This document shows, one piece after another, positions 1-7,271 of a DNA stretch of 19,856 bases. The translations under genes were made by a program, and so were the position numbers. The DNA comes from Rhodobacteraceae bacterium UBA7436 (GTDB lineage: Bacteria > Pseudomonadota > Alphaproteobacteria > Rhodobacterales > Rhodobacteraceae), in assembly GCA_002478745.1 (NCBI GenBank), contig DLQI01000005.1, forward strand, positions 1-19,856, given 5' to 3'. The first letter of the stretch is position 1, and each line of letters opens with the position of its first letter. A model generated the notes under the pieces. It ran no database searches and was not told where the DNA came from. It saw only the letters and a program-made list of their open reading frames with translations.

Positions 1-339
1 AACCTTTATTCATCGTTCACCGCTGCGATTGGTGCGTTCCTGATCGCCTATTTTTCGACAGGTTTCACAACGATTGCCTCTGCCTCTGATTTAGGGCGGA
101 TCATCGCAATGGGTGGCTTTGGGGGAACGGCTGTTTTGTTCCTGATCGTCAGCTACCGGATGACGGAACAAAGCAATCTTGCGCCCTTCAGTTACTTCGG
201 AATTCCGCTCGCATTCGTGCTGGGCTGGTTGTTCTTTGACGAGGCCCCGTGGGGCACATTATTTCCCGGCGCGATGCTGATCGCGGCGGGCGGTTTGCTG
301 ATTGTATGGCGGGAAAGAACGCAGTCGAGACAGAGTTAA
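1..339 (+). CDS. DMT-family (EamA-like) transporter, C-terminal part; cut by window edge
   Basis: The reading frame is open from base 1 to the TAA at 337-339, so only the last 112 residues of a longer protein are present. They are strongly hydrophobic, with about four membrane-spanning stretches. The sequence includes an internal segment resembling the end of EamA/DMT permeases: a polar turn (YRMTEQSNLAPFSYF) followed by a helix, the FFDEAPW turn and a last glycine-rich helix ending in a basic tail. The turn with S/A-x-x-x-PF/Y before a penultimate helix and the short E-x-P loop are typical of the drug/metabolite transporter superfamily, usually ten helices and about 300 residues. The substrate cannot be told. 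Its stop codon overlaps that of the convergent pncB by four bases, leaving no room for a separate terminator. Confidence 0.75.
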   Translation, partial: NLYSSFTAAIGAFLIAYFSTGFTTIASASDLGRIIAMGGFGGTAVLFLIVSYRMTEQSNLAPFSYFGIPLAFVLGWLFFDEAPWGTLFPGAMLIAAGGLLIVWRERTQSRQS

Positions 340-1628
340 ACAAAGACGTCCTGCTCCTCTTGTTCACCCACACCAAACACGCGTTTGTAGCGTTCGATTT
401 CGGCCTTTGGGCCCATCGCTTTGCTCGGGTTATCCGACAGCTTTACTGTTGGTGATCCGTTAGCTTCTACTGCCTTACAGACCAGAGAAAACGGGGCCAG
501 CGCATCGTCGGGCACAAGCGCGCGAAAGTCATTGGTCAGCAGTGTGCCCCAACCGAATGATATGTTGGTTTTGTCGTGGAACTGCCCATGTAAATCTTTG
601 ATCTTATCGACGTCCAACCCATCGCTAAAGATGACGCGTTTTTCACGTGGATCTTCCCCGCGGGATACCCACCAGTCGATCGCGATTTGTGCCGCCGTTG
701 CAGGGGCCCCACTGTCGATTCGAATGCCAGTCCAACTGGCTAACCAATCAGGTGCTTTATCAAGGAACCCTTGGGTGCCGTAGGTGTCAGGTAGGATGAT
801 CCTAAGGTTGCCTTCGTGTTCATCACGCCAGTCTTTTAGAACGTCATATGGTGACTGTGCGAGTGATGCGTCATTTTTGGCCAGGGCCGCGTAAACCATA
901 GGTAATTCGTGAGCGTTGGTGCCGATGGCTTCCATCTCGCGGCCCATTGCAATCTTACAATTTGAGGTGCCAGAAAACGAACTCCCCAACCCTTCACGCA
1001 TGGCCTGTGCACACCAATCCTGCCATAGATATGAGTGACGGCGTCGCGTTCCAAAATCAGCGACCGATAGGCCCTCGATATCGCGCAGAACCTCGATCTT
1101 TTCCCAAACGCGGGTCATGGCACGAGCGTACAGAATTTGCAGTTCGAACTTGTCCATTCTGTCCAAAACTGCACGGCTGCGCAGCTCCATCAAAATCGCC
1201 AAAGCAGGAATTTCCCACAGCATGACTTCGTGCCATTTCCCCTCAAACGTCAGCTCGTATTGATCGCCCACACGCTCAAGGTGATAGGGGGGCAAACATA
1301 ACCCTTCGAACCATTCCATAAAGTCAGGTCGGAACATTTGGCGTTTGCCATAGAACGTGTTCCCGCGCAGCCAAGTGCTTTCTCCACGGCTTAGCGAAAG
1401 GGAGCGCACGTGATCCAGTTGCTCACGCAATTCGCTCTCATCAATCAGGTCGGCCAATGGCATTTTGGTCGAACGGTTGATCAGACTGAATTTGACGTGG
1501 GTGTCCGGCTTGTTGTGGAAAATGCTTTGGCACATCAACAGCTTATAAAAGTCGGTATCGATCAGGGATCGCACAATTGGATCAATTTTCCATTTGTGGT
1601 TCCAAACGCGTGTTGCAATATCGACCAT
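336..1628 (-). CDS. pncB: Nicotinate phosphoribosyltransferase
   Basis: This 430-residue enzyme couples nicotinate with PRPP, driven by ATP hydrolysis, to give nicotinate mononucleotide, the entry step of the Preiss-Handler NAD salvage route in the cytoplasm. Family marks seen are TDFYKLLM near residue 25, DFGTRRRHSY at 191-200 and GTNAHELPM near 236-244. His240 is in the place of the phosphorylated histidine known in this family. Length matches bacterial PncB (about 400-435). The start is supported by a GGAG eight bases upstream of the ATG. It lies 61 bases downstream of pncA on the same strand, so nicotinamide deamidation and nicotinate capture are probably co-expressed. The 3' end overlaps the convergent transporter gene through a shared TTAA. 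Confidence 0.96.
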   Translation of the reverse strand: MVDIATRVWNHKWKIDPIVRSLIDTDFYKLLMCQSIFHNKPDTHVKFSLINRSTKMPLADLIDESELREQLDHVRSLSLSRGESTWLRGNTFYGKRQMFRPDFMEWFEGLCLPPYHLERVGDQYELTFEGKWHEVMLWEIPALAILMELRSRAVLDRMDKFELQILYARAMTRVWEKIEVLRDIEGLSVADFGTRRRHSYLWQDWCAQAMREGLGSSFSGTSNCKIAMGREMEAIGTNAHELPMVYAALAKNDASLAQSPYDVLKDWRDEHEGNLRIILPDTYGTQGFLDKAPDWLASWTGIRIDSGAPATAAQIAIDWWVSRGEDPREKRVIFSDGLDVDKIKDLHGQFHDKTNISFGWGTLLTNDFRALVPDDALAPFSLVCKAVEANGSPTVKLSDNPSKAMGPKAEIERYKRVFGVGEQEEQDVFV

Positions 1629-1689
1629 TTTTACAGCTCCGGGTGGGTGTTCAGGCGCTTAAAGCAAACGCTCATGTGACTTGCAAGGA

Positions 1690-2286
1690 TCAGGCCAGTG
1701 TTACGCCTGCTGCCTTCATGCCTGCAATGGCAGCGTCCAATGATCCATCTATATCAATGGCGCGGCATAGGTCCATGTTTACGATGACATTAAACCCAAG
1801 CTTGGCGGCATCCACTGCTGAGAAATTGACGCAAAAATCTGTGGCCAATCCAACCATGACCAGTTGGGAAATCCCGCGGGTGCGCAGGTATCCTTCAAGC
1901 CCAGTTGGAGTTTTTTGATCATTCTCAAAAAAGGCTGAATAACTGTCGATTAAGGGGTTGTACCCTTTGCGAACAATCATATCCGCGCGGTCCTGATTTA
2001 GGTCGGCATGAAATAGCGCGCCGTCCGTCCCTTGAACGCAGTGATCTGGCCAAAGAACTTGATCGCCATAAGGCATCTTTGTTAGTTCATACGGCCCTTT
2101 GTCTGCGTATGAGGATGCGAAGGACGAATGGCCTGCAGGGTGCCAATCTTGGGTTAGCACAACGGCGTCTGCCCTCGGCATCAACGCATTGATGCCCGAC
2201 ACAATCTCATGTCCTCCAAAAACGGCCAAAGCGCCATTTGGGCAAAAGTCATTTTGCACATCAATTACGATCAACGCATGGGTCAT
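1690..2286 (-). CDS. pncA: Nicotinamidase
   Basis: This 198-residue cytoplasmic amidase hydrolyses nicotinamide to nicotinate and ammonia, supplying the substrate of the next gene, pncB. The isochorismatase-like catalytic triad is visible: Asp9 (IVIDVQNDF), Lys107 (VRKGYN) and Cys152 (GLATDFCV). The metal-binding set is also visible: Asp47 and His49 (TQDWHP) and His82 (WPDHCVQGT). The frame stays open 143 codons further upstream. I chose the ATG at 2286 because the family N-terminus begins there and an AAGGA sits six bases before it; the upstream extension would run into trhO on the other strand. The gene is divergent from trhO, with about 100 bases between the two starts. PncA also processes pyrazinamide in other bacteria. 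Confidence 0.95.
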   Translation of the reverse strand: MTHALIVIDVQNDFCPNGALAVFGGHEIVSGINALMPRADAVVLTQDWHPAGHSSFASSYADKGPYELTKMPYGDQVLWPDHCVQGTDGALFHADLNQDRADMIVRKGYNPLIDSYSAFFENDQKTPTGLEGYLRTRGISQLVMVGLATDFCVNFSAVDAAKLGFNVIVNMDLCRAIDIDGSLDAAIAGMKAAGVTLA

Positions 2287-2389
2287 CAGGTATCCTTCAA
2301 CGGTATTTGTAGCGGGGGTATGATCGCTGCAAGCTGGCGTTAATGCAAACCCCTTGTCCAATGACCCACTTAGGCGTATCTGAGCGCCC

Positions 2390-3301
2390 ATGATTACAAT
2401 TGCTGCATTATACCATTTCACCCGTTTCGAAGATGCTGACGCATTGCGTCCAGCCGTGCGCGCCTTGTGCAATGCACAAGACGTGAAGGGCACGATCCTG
2501 TTCGCCAACGAAGGGGTCAACGGAACGATTGCTGGTCCACGTGCTGGCATCGACGCCGTAGTGGCACACCTGCGCAGCCTTCCGGGTTGTGCTGGTTTGG
2601 AGTGGAAAGAGAGTTTTGCAGAGAAGCAGATTTTCGGAAAGATTAAAGTGCGTTTGAAGCGTGAAATCGTGACGATGGGACAGCCCGATGTTGATCCACT
2701 TTCTGCTGTGGGCAACTATGTGCAGGCTAAAGATTGGAACGATCTGATCGCGCAAGATGATGTTGTCGTGATTGATACGCGCAATGATTACGAAGTGGCG
2801 ATCGGAACCTTCGACGGTGCGATTGACCCCGAGACGTCCACCTTTGGTCAGTTCCCCGCGTGGTGGGAAGCCAACAAAGATCGCTTTCATAACAAGAAGG
2901 TCGCGATGTTTTGCACAGGCGGTATTCGTTGTGAGAAATCGACTAACTATCTGTTGGGACAAGGCGTTGACGATGTGTACCACCTTAAGGGTGGCATCCT
3001 GAAATACCTCGAAGAAGTGCCAGAGGCGCAAAGCACATGGCAGGGCGATTGCTTTGTTTTCGACAACCGTGTCAGCGTTGGCCACGGTCTAAAAATTGGT
3101 GAGCACACATTGTGCCACGCCTGCCGACGTCCGTTGTTTCCAGAAGACATGAAGCGTGCTGAATTTACCGTTGGCGTCAGCTGTCATCAATGTGTTGATG
3201 AGACCTCCGATTCAGACAAAGAGCGGTTTCGTGAGCGTCAAAAGCAGATCGAATTGTCACGCAAACGCGGCGAAGATCACATGACGGCGAATGGTTCCTA
3301 A
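2390..3301 (+). CDS. trhO: tRNA uridine(34) hydroxylase, rhodanese-related (YceA family)
   Basis: TrhO makes 5-hydroxyuridine at the wobble position of certain tRNAs, a step toward cmo5U/mo5U, with oxygen as oxidant. The protein has 303 residues. The first ~95 residues form the acylphosphatase-like N-terminal domain characteristic of the YceA/YbfQ family. A rhodanese domain follows (VVVIDTRNDYE at about 125-135) with the active-site loop MFCTGGIRCEKST, Cys175 and Cys181. The highly conserved YHLKGGILKYLEE comes after it. The C-terminal segment carries two Cys pairs (CHACRRP and CHQC) that may bind metal. The ATG at 2390 lacks a clear Shine-Dalgarno sequence. A weak TTGTCC-17-TATCTG promoter candidate sits just upstream and would give a very short leader. 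It stands alone, divergent from pncA. Confidence 0.93.
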   Translation: MITIAALYHFTRFEDADALRPAVRALCNAQDVKGTILFANEGVNGTIAGPRAGIDAVVAHLRSLPGCAGLEWKESFAEKQIFGKIKVRLKREIVTMGQPDVDPLSAVGNYVQAKDWNDLIAQDDVVVIDTRNDYEVAIGTFDGAIDPETSTFGQFPAWWEANKDRFHNKKVAMFCTGGIRCEKSTNYLLGQGVDDVYHLKGGILKYLEEVPEAQSTWQGDCFVFDNRVSVGHGLKIGEHTLCHACRRPLFPEDMKRAEFTVGVSCHQCVDETSDSDKERFRERQKQIELSRKRGEDHMTANGS

Positions 3302-3347
3302 GCCGGTTTTTGCATTAGGCTTTTATACTTGCAGACAATTGAAATTG

Positions 3348-3362
3348 TTAAGAACTGCGTAA
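3348..3362. promoter_or_regulatory. Candidate CtrA-type binding site upstream of the motB remnant
   Basis: TTAA, seven bases, then GTAA followed by C. This matches the alphaproteobacterial CtrA consensus TTAA-N7-TTAA(C) at seven of eight core bases. It lies 47 bases before the dead motB start, where a CtrA-controlled flagellar promoter would be expected. A single half-matching site can arise by chance, so this is a suggestion only. Confidence 0.35.
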
Positions 3363-3408
3363 CAGCTGCCTGCTAATTCTAACCTTGGGTGAAATTGAGG
3401 TGGTGGAT

Positions 3409-3542
3409 ATGGGCGCGCAGCTGAATGCCAAATCAGTCATCATTAAGCGTAAAAGGTTATCAAAGGGGGCGGGCACCATGCTGGTGCTTGGAAGGTCGCG
3501 TATGTCGACTTTGTGACCGCGATGATGGCGTTTATTATGTTG
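3409..3542 (+). pseudogene. motB: motB remnant: N-terminus of flagellar motor stator protein, frameshifted
   Basis: From the ATG at 3409 (GAGG eight bases before it) the frame reads IIKRKRLSKG, the usual basic MotB start. It then goes out of frame in the G-rich run near 3465-3473 and stops at TGA 3514. In the frame starting at 3468 the text becomes GGHHAGAWKVAYVDFV and then TAMMAFIML. This is the near-invariant MotB sequence around the single transmembrane helix, including the plug/proton-path aspartate of the AYxDFVTAMMAF motif. A one-base deletion (or two-base insertion) in the G run explains the shift. After MAFIML (about 3542) MotB similarity ends. The rest of the helix and the whole OmpA-like peptidoglycan-binding domain are missing, replaced directly by flgI sequence. 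It cannot make a stator. Confidence 0.85.
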
Positions 3543-3545
3543 AGT

Positions 3546-4103
3546 GACTTAACCGATGTGCGCCTCGCACTGCGATAAGCCGATTTCACCACCATTGCGC
3601 TGATTGAGCAGGTTATTAACACGGACTTTGGCAGTCGTGTTGCCTTGATGACAGTTTCTGGAACGGTTTCTTTGAATGTTCCGTCTGCTAAGATGCGTTC
3701 CGCTGCCCATGCGCTTGGACGGATCGAAAACATCGAAATTGAACCAGAGCGCAAAGCGCGTGTTGTGGTGGATCAACGATCAGGAACAATTGTAATGGGC
3801 GAAGACGTTAGATTGCCAAGCGTTGCTGTTTCGCAAGGCAATCTTGTGCTCCGGATTCAGGAAGCACCGCTGGCTGTTCAACCAAACCCATTTGCCGAAG
3901 GTGAAACGCTTGTTGTTCCACGGACTGACGTTGCAATTGAGGAAGAGCCAGGCATCGGGCTAGCTGAAGTTCCTGATGGCGCATCCCTGTCCGAAGTGAT
4001 CGCTGGTTTGCATGCATTGGGCGTCGCGCCGCGTGATATGATCGACATTCTTAAAAGTATTAAGGCAGCCGGTGCACTCCATGCGGAGTTTATTGTGAAT
4101 TAA
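3546..4103 (+). pseudogene. flgI: flgI remnant: C-terminal half of flagellar P-ring protein
   Basis: The frame continuing from the motB fragment reads LTDVRLALR, then a TAA stop at 3576-3578, then ADFTTIALIEQVIN and on without a stop to 4103. The sequence matches the second half of FlgI: SGTIVMGEDVR, VAVSQGNL, QPNPFAEGETLVVPRTDV and the C-terminal GVAPRDMIDILKSIKAAGALHAE. Full FlgI has about 370 residues with a signal peptide. Here only about 185 remain, with no start, no signal peptide and an in-frame stop where Asn or Ser would be expected. A TTG at 3645 could start a 152-residue peptide, but it would lack export to the periplasm. The MotB-to-FlgI join implies a deletion that removed everything between these genes. 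A hairpin terminator follows at 4120. Confidence 0.88.
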
Positions 4104-4119
4104 CTAAACCAATAGCATT

Positions 4120-4154
4120 TGCTGGCATTGTAGAAAAACAATGCCAGCAGGCTT
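4120..4154 (+). terminator. Hairpin between flgI remnant and gyrB
   Basis: A perfect 12-base inverted repeat (4120-4131 and 4138-4149, starting TGCTGGCATTGT) surrounds the six-base loop AGAAAA. On the + strand it is followed by GGCTTTT, a modest T tract, fitting a rho-independent terminator for the former flagellar operon. On the - strand, downstream of the gyrB stop, there is no T tract, but the stem may still protect or end the gyrB transcript. Confidence 0.7.
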
Positions 4155-6572
4155 TTAGAAGTCGAGGTTTTCAACACTCAGAGCGTTTTTCTGAATGAAT
4201 TCACGACGTGGTTCAACAACATCTCCCATCAACTTGGTAAACAGATCATCAGCCACCGCCATGTCTGAAACCTGCACTTGCAGCAACGTGCGTGCGTCTG
4301 GGTCAAGAGTAGTTTCCCACAGTTGGTCTGGGTTCATTTCGCCAAGACCTTTGTAGCGTTGTAGGGACAGTCCTTTTTCGCCTTCGCCCAAAATTGCATC
4401 CAGCAAATCAATTGGACCATGGATAACCTGATTGCGATCTTTGCGCACCAAGGTGGCTGGCAACTCGTAAACGTCTTGTAAACTTTTGGTAAAGCTACCT
4501 GTTTTACGGGCTTCGCCGGAACGCAACATTTTGCCATCTAATGTGCGAACTTCTTCGACACCGCGTAAAATGCGCGCCAGACGCATACCATGATCTTGTG
4601 TGATCCGTCCGCTCCAGCCTTTTTCATATTCAACCGCAATAAGGTTCAAACGAGCGGCCAGTTTGTCAGCGGTTCCTTGTAAATCACCATCAACTGCACC
4701 TGGTACAAAAGCGCCGGAGATCGCGGCTTGTTCCAGAATGTGACGCGGATAATGCGTCGGGAAAGCCTGAAAAACGCGGCGCAATTGGCGCGCTTCGTCG
4801 ACGATGCGAACAAGATCCTGACCTGAGATTTCTTCGCCGTTGCCTTGGCGCAGAACCGCACCCTCGATACCTTGCTGGACCAAGTAGTCGTCCATCTCTG
4901 CTTGATCCTTCAGGTAAACCTCTGAACGACCACGCGAAACTTTGTACAGCGGTGGTTGTGCGATATAGAGGTGGCCATTTTCGATCAGCTCCGGCATTTG
5001 ACGGAAGAAGAAAGTCAAAAGTAGTGTGCGGATGTGTGCACCATCGACGTCTGCATCAGTCATAATGACGATCTTGTGATAACGTAGCTTTTCGAGGTTG
5101 AATTCCTCACGGCCAATGCCCGTACCCAAGGCCATGACCATATTGCCGATTTCTTGTGATCCCAGCATGCGATCAAAGCGCGCGCGCTCAACGTTCAGGA
5201 TTTTACCTTTGAGTGGCAAGATGGCCTGTGTCTTACGGTCACGTCCTGTCTGTGCAGAACCACCGGCGCTGTCACCCTCCACAAGGAAGATTTCAGTGTT
5301 GACGGGATCTTTATCAGAGCAATCCTTCAACTTCGAGCTAAGGAAGTTCATGTCCATCGGGTTCTTGCGGCGTGTAAGATCTCGGGCTTTACGCGCAGCT
5401 TCACGGGCCAATGCTGCCTCGATGATTTTACCAACAATGATTTTCGCTTCAGCTGGGTTCTCTTCAAACCATTCGGCCAATTTCTCGTTCACCATCCCCT
5501 CAACGGCTGGACGTACTTCAGAGCTGACCAGCTTGTCTTTGGTTTGGGAACTAAACTTAGGGTCGGGAACTTTTACCGAAAGAACACAAGTCAGACCTTC
5601 ACGCGCATCATCACCAGTGAAGGTAACTTTTTCCTTCTTCGCGATTCCTGTGGACTGTGCATAGTTGTTGATGGTCCGTGTCAGCGCGCCACGGAAGCCC
5701 GCCATGTGCGTGCCGCCGTCGCGTTGCGGAATGTTGTTTGTGAAGGGCAAAACGTTCTCATGGTAGCTATCGTTCCACCACATTGCGACCTCAACGACTA
5801 TGTCGTCGCGCTCGCCGATGATATAGATCGGCTCTGGCATCACAGTGGTTTTTGAACGGTCTAGATACTTAACAAATTCTTTGACGCCGCCGTCGTAATA
5901 CAATTCGCTGTGCAATGGCTCAACGGGCCGATCGTCGCGCAAAATAATCCGAACACCTGAATTCAAGAATGCCAATTCACGAAGACGTTTTTCTAGCGTC
6001 TCGAAAGAGTATTCGAGGTTCGAAAAGGTTTCAGTAGAAGCCAAAAAACGTACTTCGGTACCTGTGCGATCACCACATTCTCCGACCACATTGAGGTGCT
6101 CGACTGTGTCGCCGTGGGCAAAGCGTGCTACGTGCTCTTTTCCATCACGCCAAATGCGCAAGTCCAGTTCAACAGACAGTGCGTTCACAACTGAAACACC
6201 AACACCGTGCAGACCACCCGAAACTTTATAAGAGTTGCTATCGAACTTACCACCAGCGTGAAGTTGCGTCATGATAACTTCGGCCGCTGAAACGCCTTCT
6301 TCTTCGTGGATGCCCACTGGAATTCCGCGCCCGTTGTCGCTGACTGAAACGGATGAATCGGCGTTAATTGTCACGGTTACAGCGTCTGCATGCCCTGCAA
6401 GGGCTTCATCGATGCCGTTGTCCACAACTTCGTACACCATGTGGTGCAGACCAGAGCCGTCATCGGTATCACCGATGTACATCCCAGGGCGCTTTCTAAC
6501 AGCTTCTAACCCTCTGAGAACCTTAATGGAATCTGCGCCATACTCTTCGGGGATTTGCTCGTTGTCAGCCAT
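4155..6572 (-). CDS. gyrB: DNA gyrase subunit B
   Basis: GyrB is the ATPase subunit of the A2B2 gyrase that introduces negative supercoils ahead of replication and transcription. The 805 residues match the usual ~800. GHKL ATPase marks are VVDNGIDEA (Asn52 binding Mg-ATP), SVSDNGRGIP near 76-85 and GLHGVGVSVVNALS near 120-133. The TOPRIM domain starts around residue 428 with VEGDSAGGSA (catalytic Glu) and DADVDGAHI for Mg2+. The C-terminal region holds QRYKGLGEMNP, which contacts GyrA and DNA. The ATG is preceded by AAAGG nine bases upstream and by a good promoter. It is the last gene of the dnaA-dnaN-recF-lysE-gyrB run on this strand. It is also the target of coumarin antibiotics in general. 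Confidence 0.98.
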   Translation of the reverse strand: MADNEQIPEEYGADSIKVLRGLEAVRKRPGMYIGDTDDGSGLHHMVYEVVDNGIDEALAGHADAVTVTINADSSVSVSDNGRGIPVGIHEEEGVSAAEVIMTQLHAGGKFDSNSYKVSGGLHGVGVSVVNALSVELDLRIWRDGKEHVARFAHGDTVEHLNVVGECGDRTGTEVRFLASTETFSNLEYSFETLEKRLRELAFLNSGVRIILRDDRPVEPLHSELYYDGGVKEFVKYLDRSKTTVMPEPIYIIGERDDIVVEVAMWWNDSYHENVLPFTNNIPQRDGGTHMAGFRGALTRTINNYAQSTGIAKKEKVTFTGDDAREGLTCVLSVKVPDPKFSSQTKDKLVSSEVRPAVEGMVNEKLAEWFEENPAEAKIIVGKIIEAALAREAARKARDLTRRKNPMDMNFLSSKLKDCSDKDPVNTEIFLVEGDSAGGSAQTGRDRKTQAILPLKGKILNVERARFDRMLGSQEIGNMVMALGTGIGREEFNLEKLRYHKIVIMTDADVDGAHIRTLLLTFFFRQMPELIENGHLYIAQPPLYKVSRGRSEVYLKDQAEMDDYLVQQGIEGAVLRQGNGEEISGQDLVRIVDEARQLRRVFQAFPTHYPRHILEQAAISGAFVPGAVDGDLQGTADKLAARLNLIAVEYEKGWSGRITQDHGMRLARILRGVEEVRTLDGKMLRSGEARKTGSFTKSLQDVYELPATLVRKDRNQVIHGPIDLLDAILGEGEKGLSLQRYKGLGEMNPDQLWETTLDPDARTLLQVQVSDMAVADDLFTKLMGDVVEPRREFIQKNALSVENLDF

Positions 6573-6599
6573 GCCATTGCACCTTTATTATTTGGTAAC

Positions 6600-6628
6600 A
6601 GTATATGGTTTTTTAAGAGGATTGTCAC
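6600..6628 (-). promoter_or_regulatory. Candidate sigma-70 promoter of gyrB
   Basis: On the - strand GTGACA (6628-6623) is followed by exactly 17 bases and TATACT (6605-6600). Each box matches five of six consensus positions. Transcription would start near 6593, leaving a ~20-base leader with the Shine-Dalgarno AAAGG. gyrB thus probably has its own promoter besides any read-through from recF and the exporter gene. Confidence 0.65.
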
Positions 6629-6650
6629 GTGTCAGGCACAACATTTTGTG

Positions 6651-7271
6651 TCAGAAGACGGCAATGACCAGCCCAACAAGAATGAGCAATACGCCCGATC
6701 CTATATTGAACCTTTTCAGAAGTGTAGGAGAGGATAAAAGGCCACGAATTTGCCCCACACATCCTGCCAAAACAAGGTTCCCAACAAATGGAACGGCTAC
6801 GGATATTGCTAGGATGATGGCTATGTCGATCGTAGTGACTGTGCGCAAATCAAAGAACCCTGGTAGCACACCCATGTAAAATATTACAGCTTTGGGATTG
6901 CCAAGAATTGCGGCGATTCCTGCAAGAAAACCGGCCCACATTCCCGGGCGTGTCAATCTGCTGTCGCTTGAAATGGCTTGTCCCGCGTGTCGGATAAGCG
7001 CCCAACCCATGACAATGAAAACTCCACAGGCGACCCACCGAAGTACAATCATGAAGGTATCAAAGACCGATAAGATCCAAGAAATCCCAAGTATGGCGAT
7101 CAATGGCCAAACAATATCCCCAACCGCAACACCTAAGGCCAAGGGCCAAGCCGCGTGAAAGCCACCAGATAGCCCGCGCGCAGTCAATGCGACCAAGACA
7201 GGCCCAGGGGTTAAAAAGAGGATGAGCAGCGCACCAGCGTAAAGAAGCAGGTCATTTGGATCGAGTGTCAT
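6651..7271 (-). CDS. LysE/RhtB-family amino-acid or metabolite exporter
   Basis: This 206-residue inner-membrane protein has about six hydrophobic segments spread over its length. LysE-family marks are FLTPGPVLVA at about 19-28, the GNPKAVIFYMGVLPGF segment near 124-139 and the last helix beginning RFNIGSGVLL. Family members export lysine, homoserine, threonine, leucine or other small molecules. The substrate here cannot be read from sequence. The start overlaps the recF stop by four bases (ATGA, 7268-7271), and an AAGG lies seven bases upstream inside recF, so it is translationally coupled to recF. Lying between recF and gyrB is odd for a transporter and may simply reflect insertion into the operon. 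Confidence 0.88.
   Translation of the reverse strand: MTLDPNDLLLYAGALLILFLTPGPVLVALTARGLSGGFHAAWPLALGVAVGDIVWPLIAILGISWILSVFDTFMIVLRWVACGVFIVMGWALIRHAGQAISSDSRLTRPGMWAGFLAGIAAILGNPKAVIFYMGVLPGFFDLRTVTTIDIAIILAISVAVPFVGNLVLAGCVGQIRGLLSSPTLLKRFNIGSGVLLILVGLVIAVF

Noticed and set aside
2287..2715. N-terminal extension of pncA to 341 residues
   Set aside because: It would overlap trhO on the opposite strand, does not resemble nicotinamidase, and a good ribosome site precedes the ATG at 2286.
3300..3324. Terminator after trhO (AAGCC/GGCTT plus TTTT)
   Set aside because: The stem has only five pairs with a 13-base loop; too weak to call, though it may assist termination.
3645..4103. An intact 152-residue gene starting at TTG 3645
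   Set aside because: The sequence is the C-terminal half of FlgI. FlgI similarity extends upstream past the TTG and across a stop codon, so this is a remnant rather than a new gene.
5098..5664. 188-residue open frame opposite gyrB, and similar long frames opposite dnaN, dnaA, serA and recF
   Set aside because: They are reverse-strand shadows of strongly conserved genes, rich in Ser/Arg, with no recognisable domain or ribosome site.
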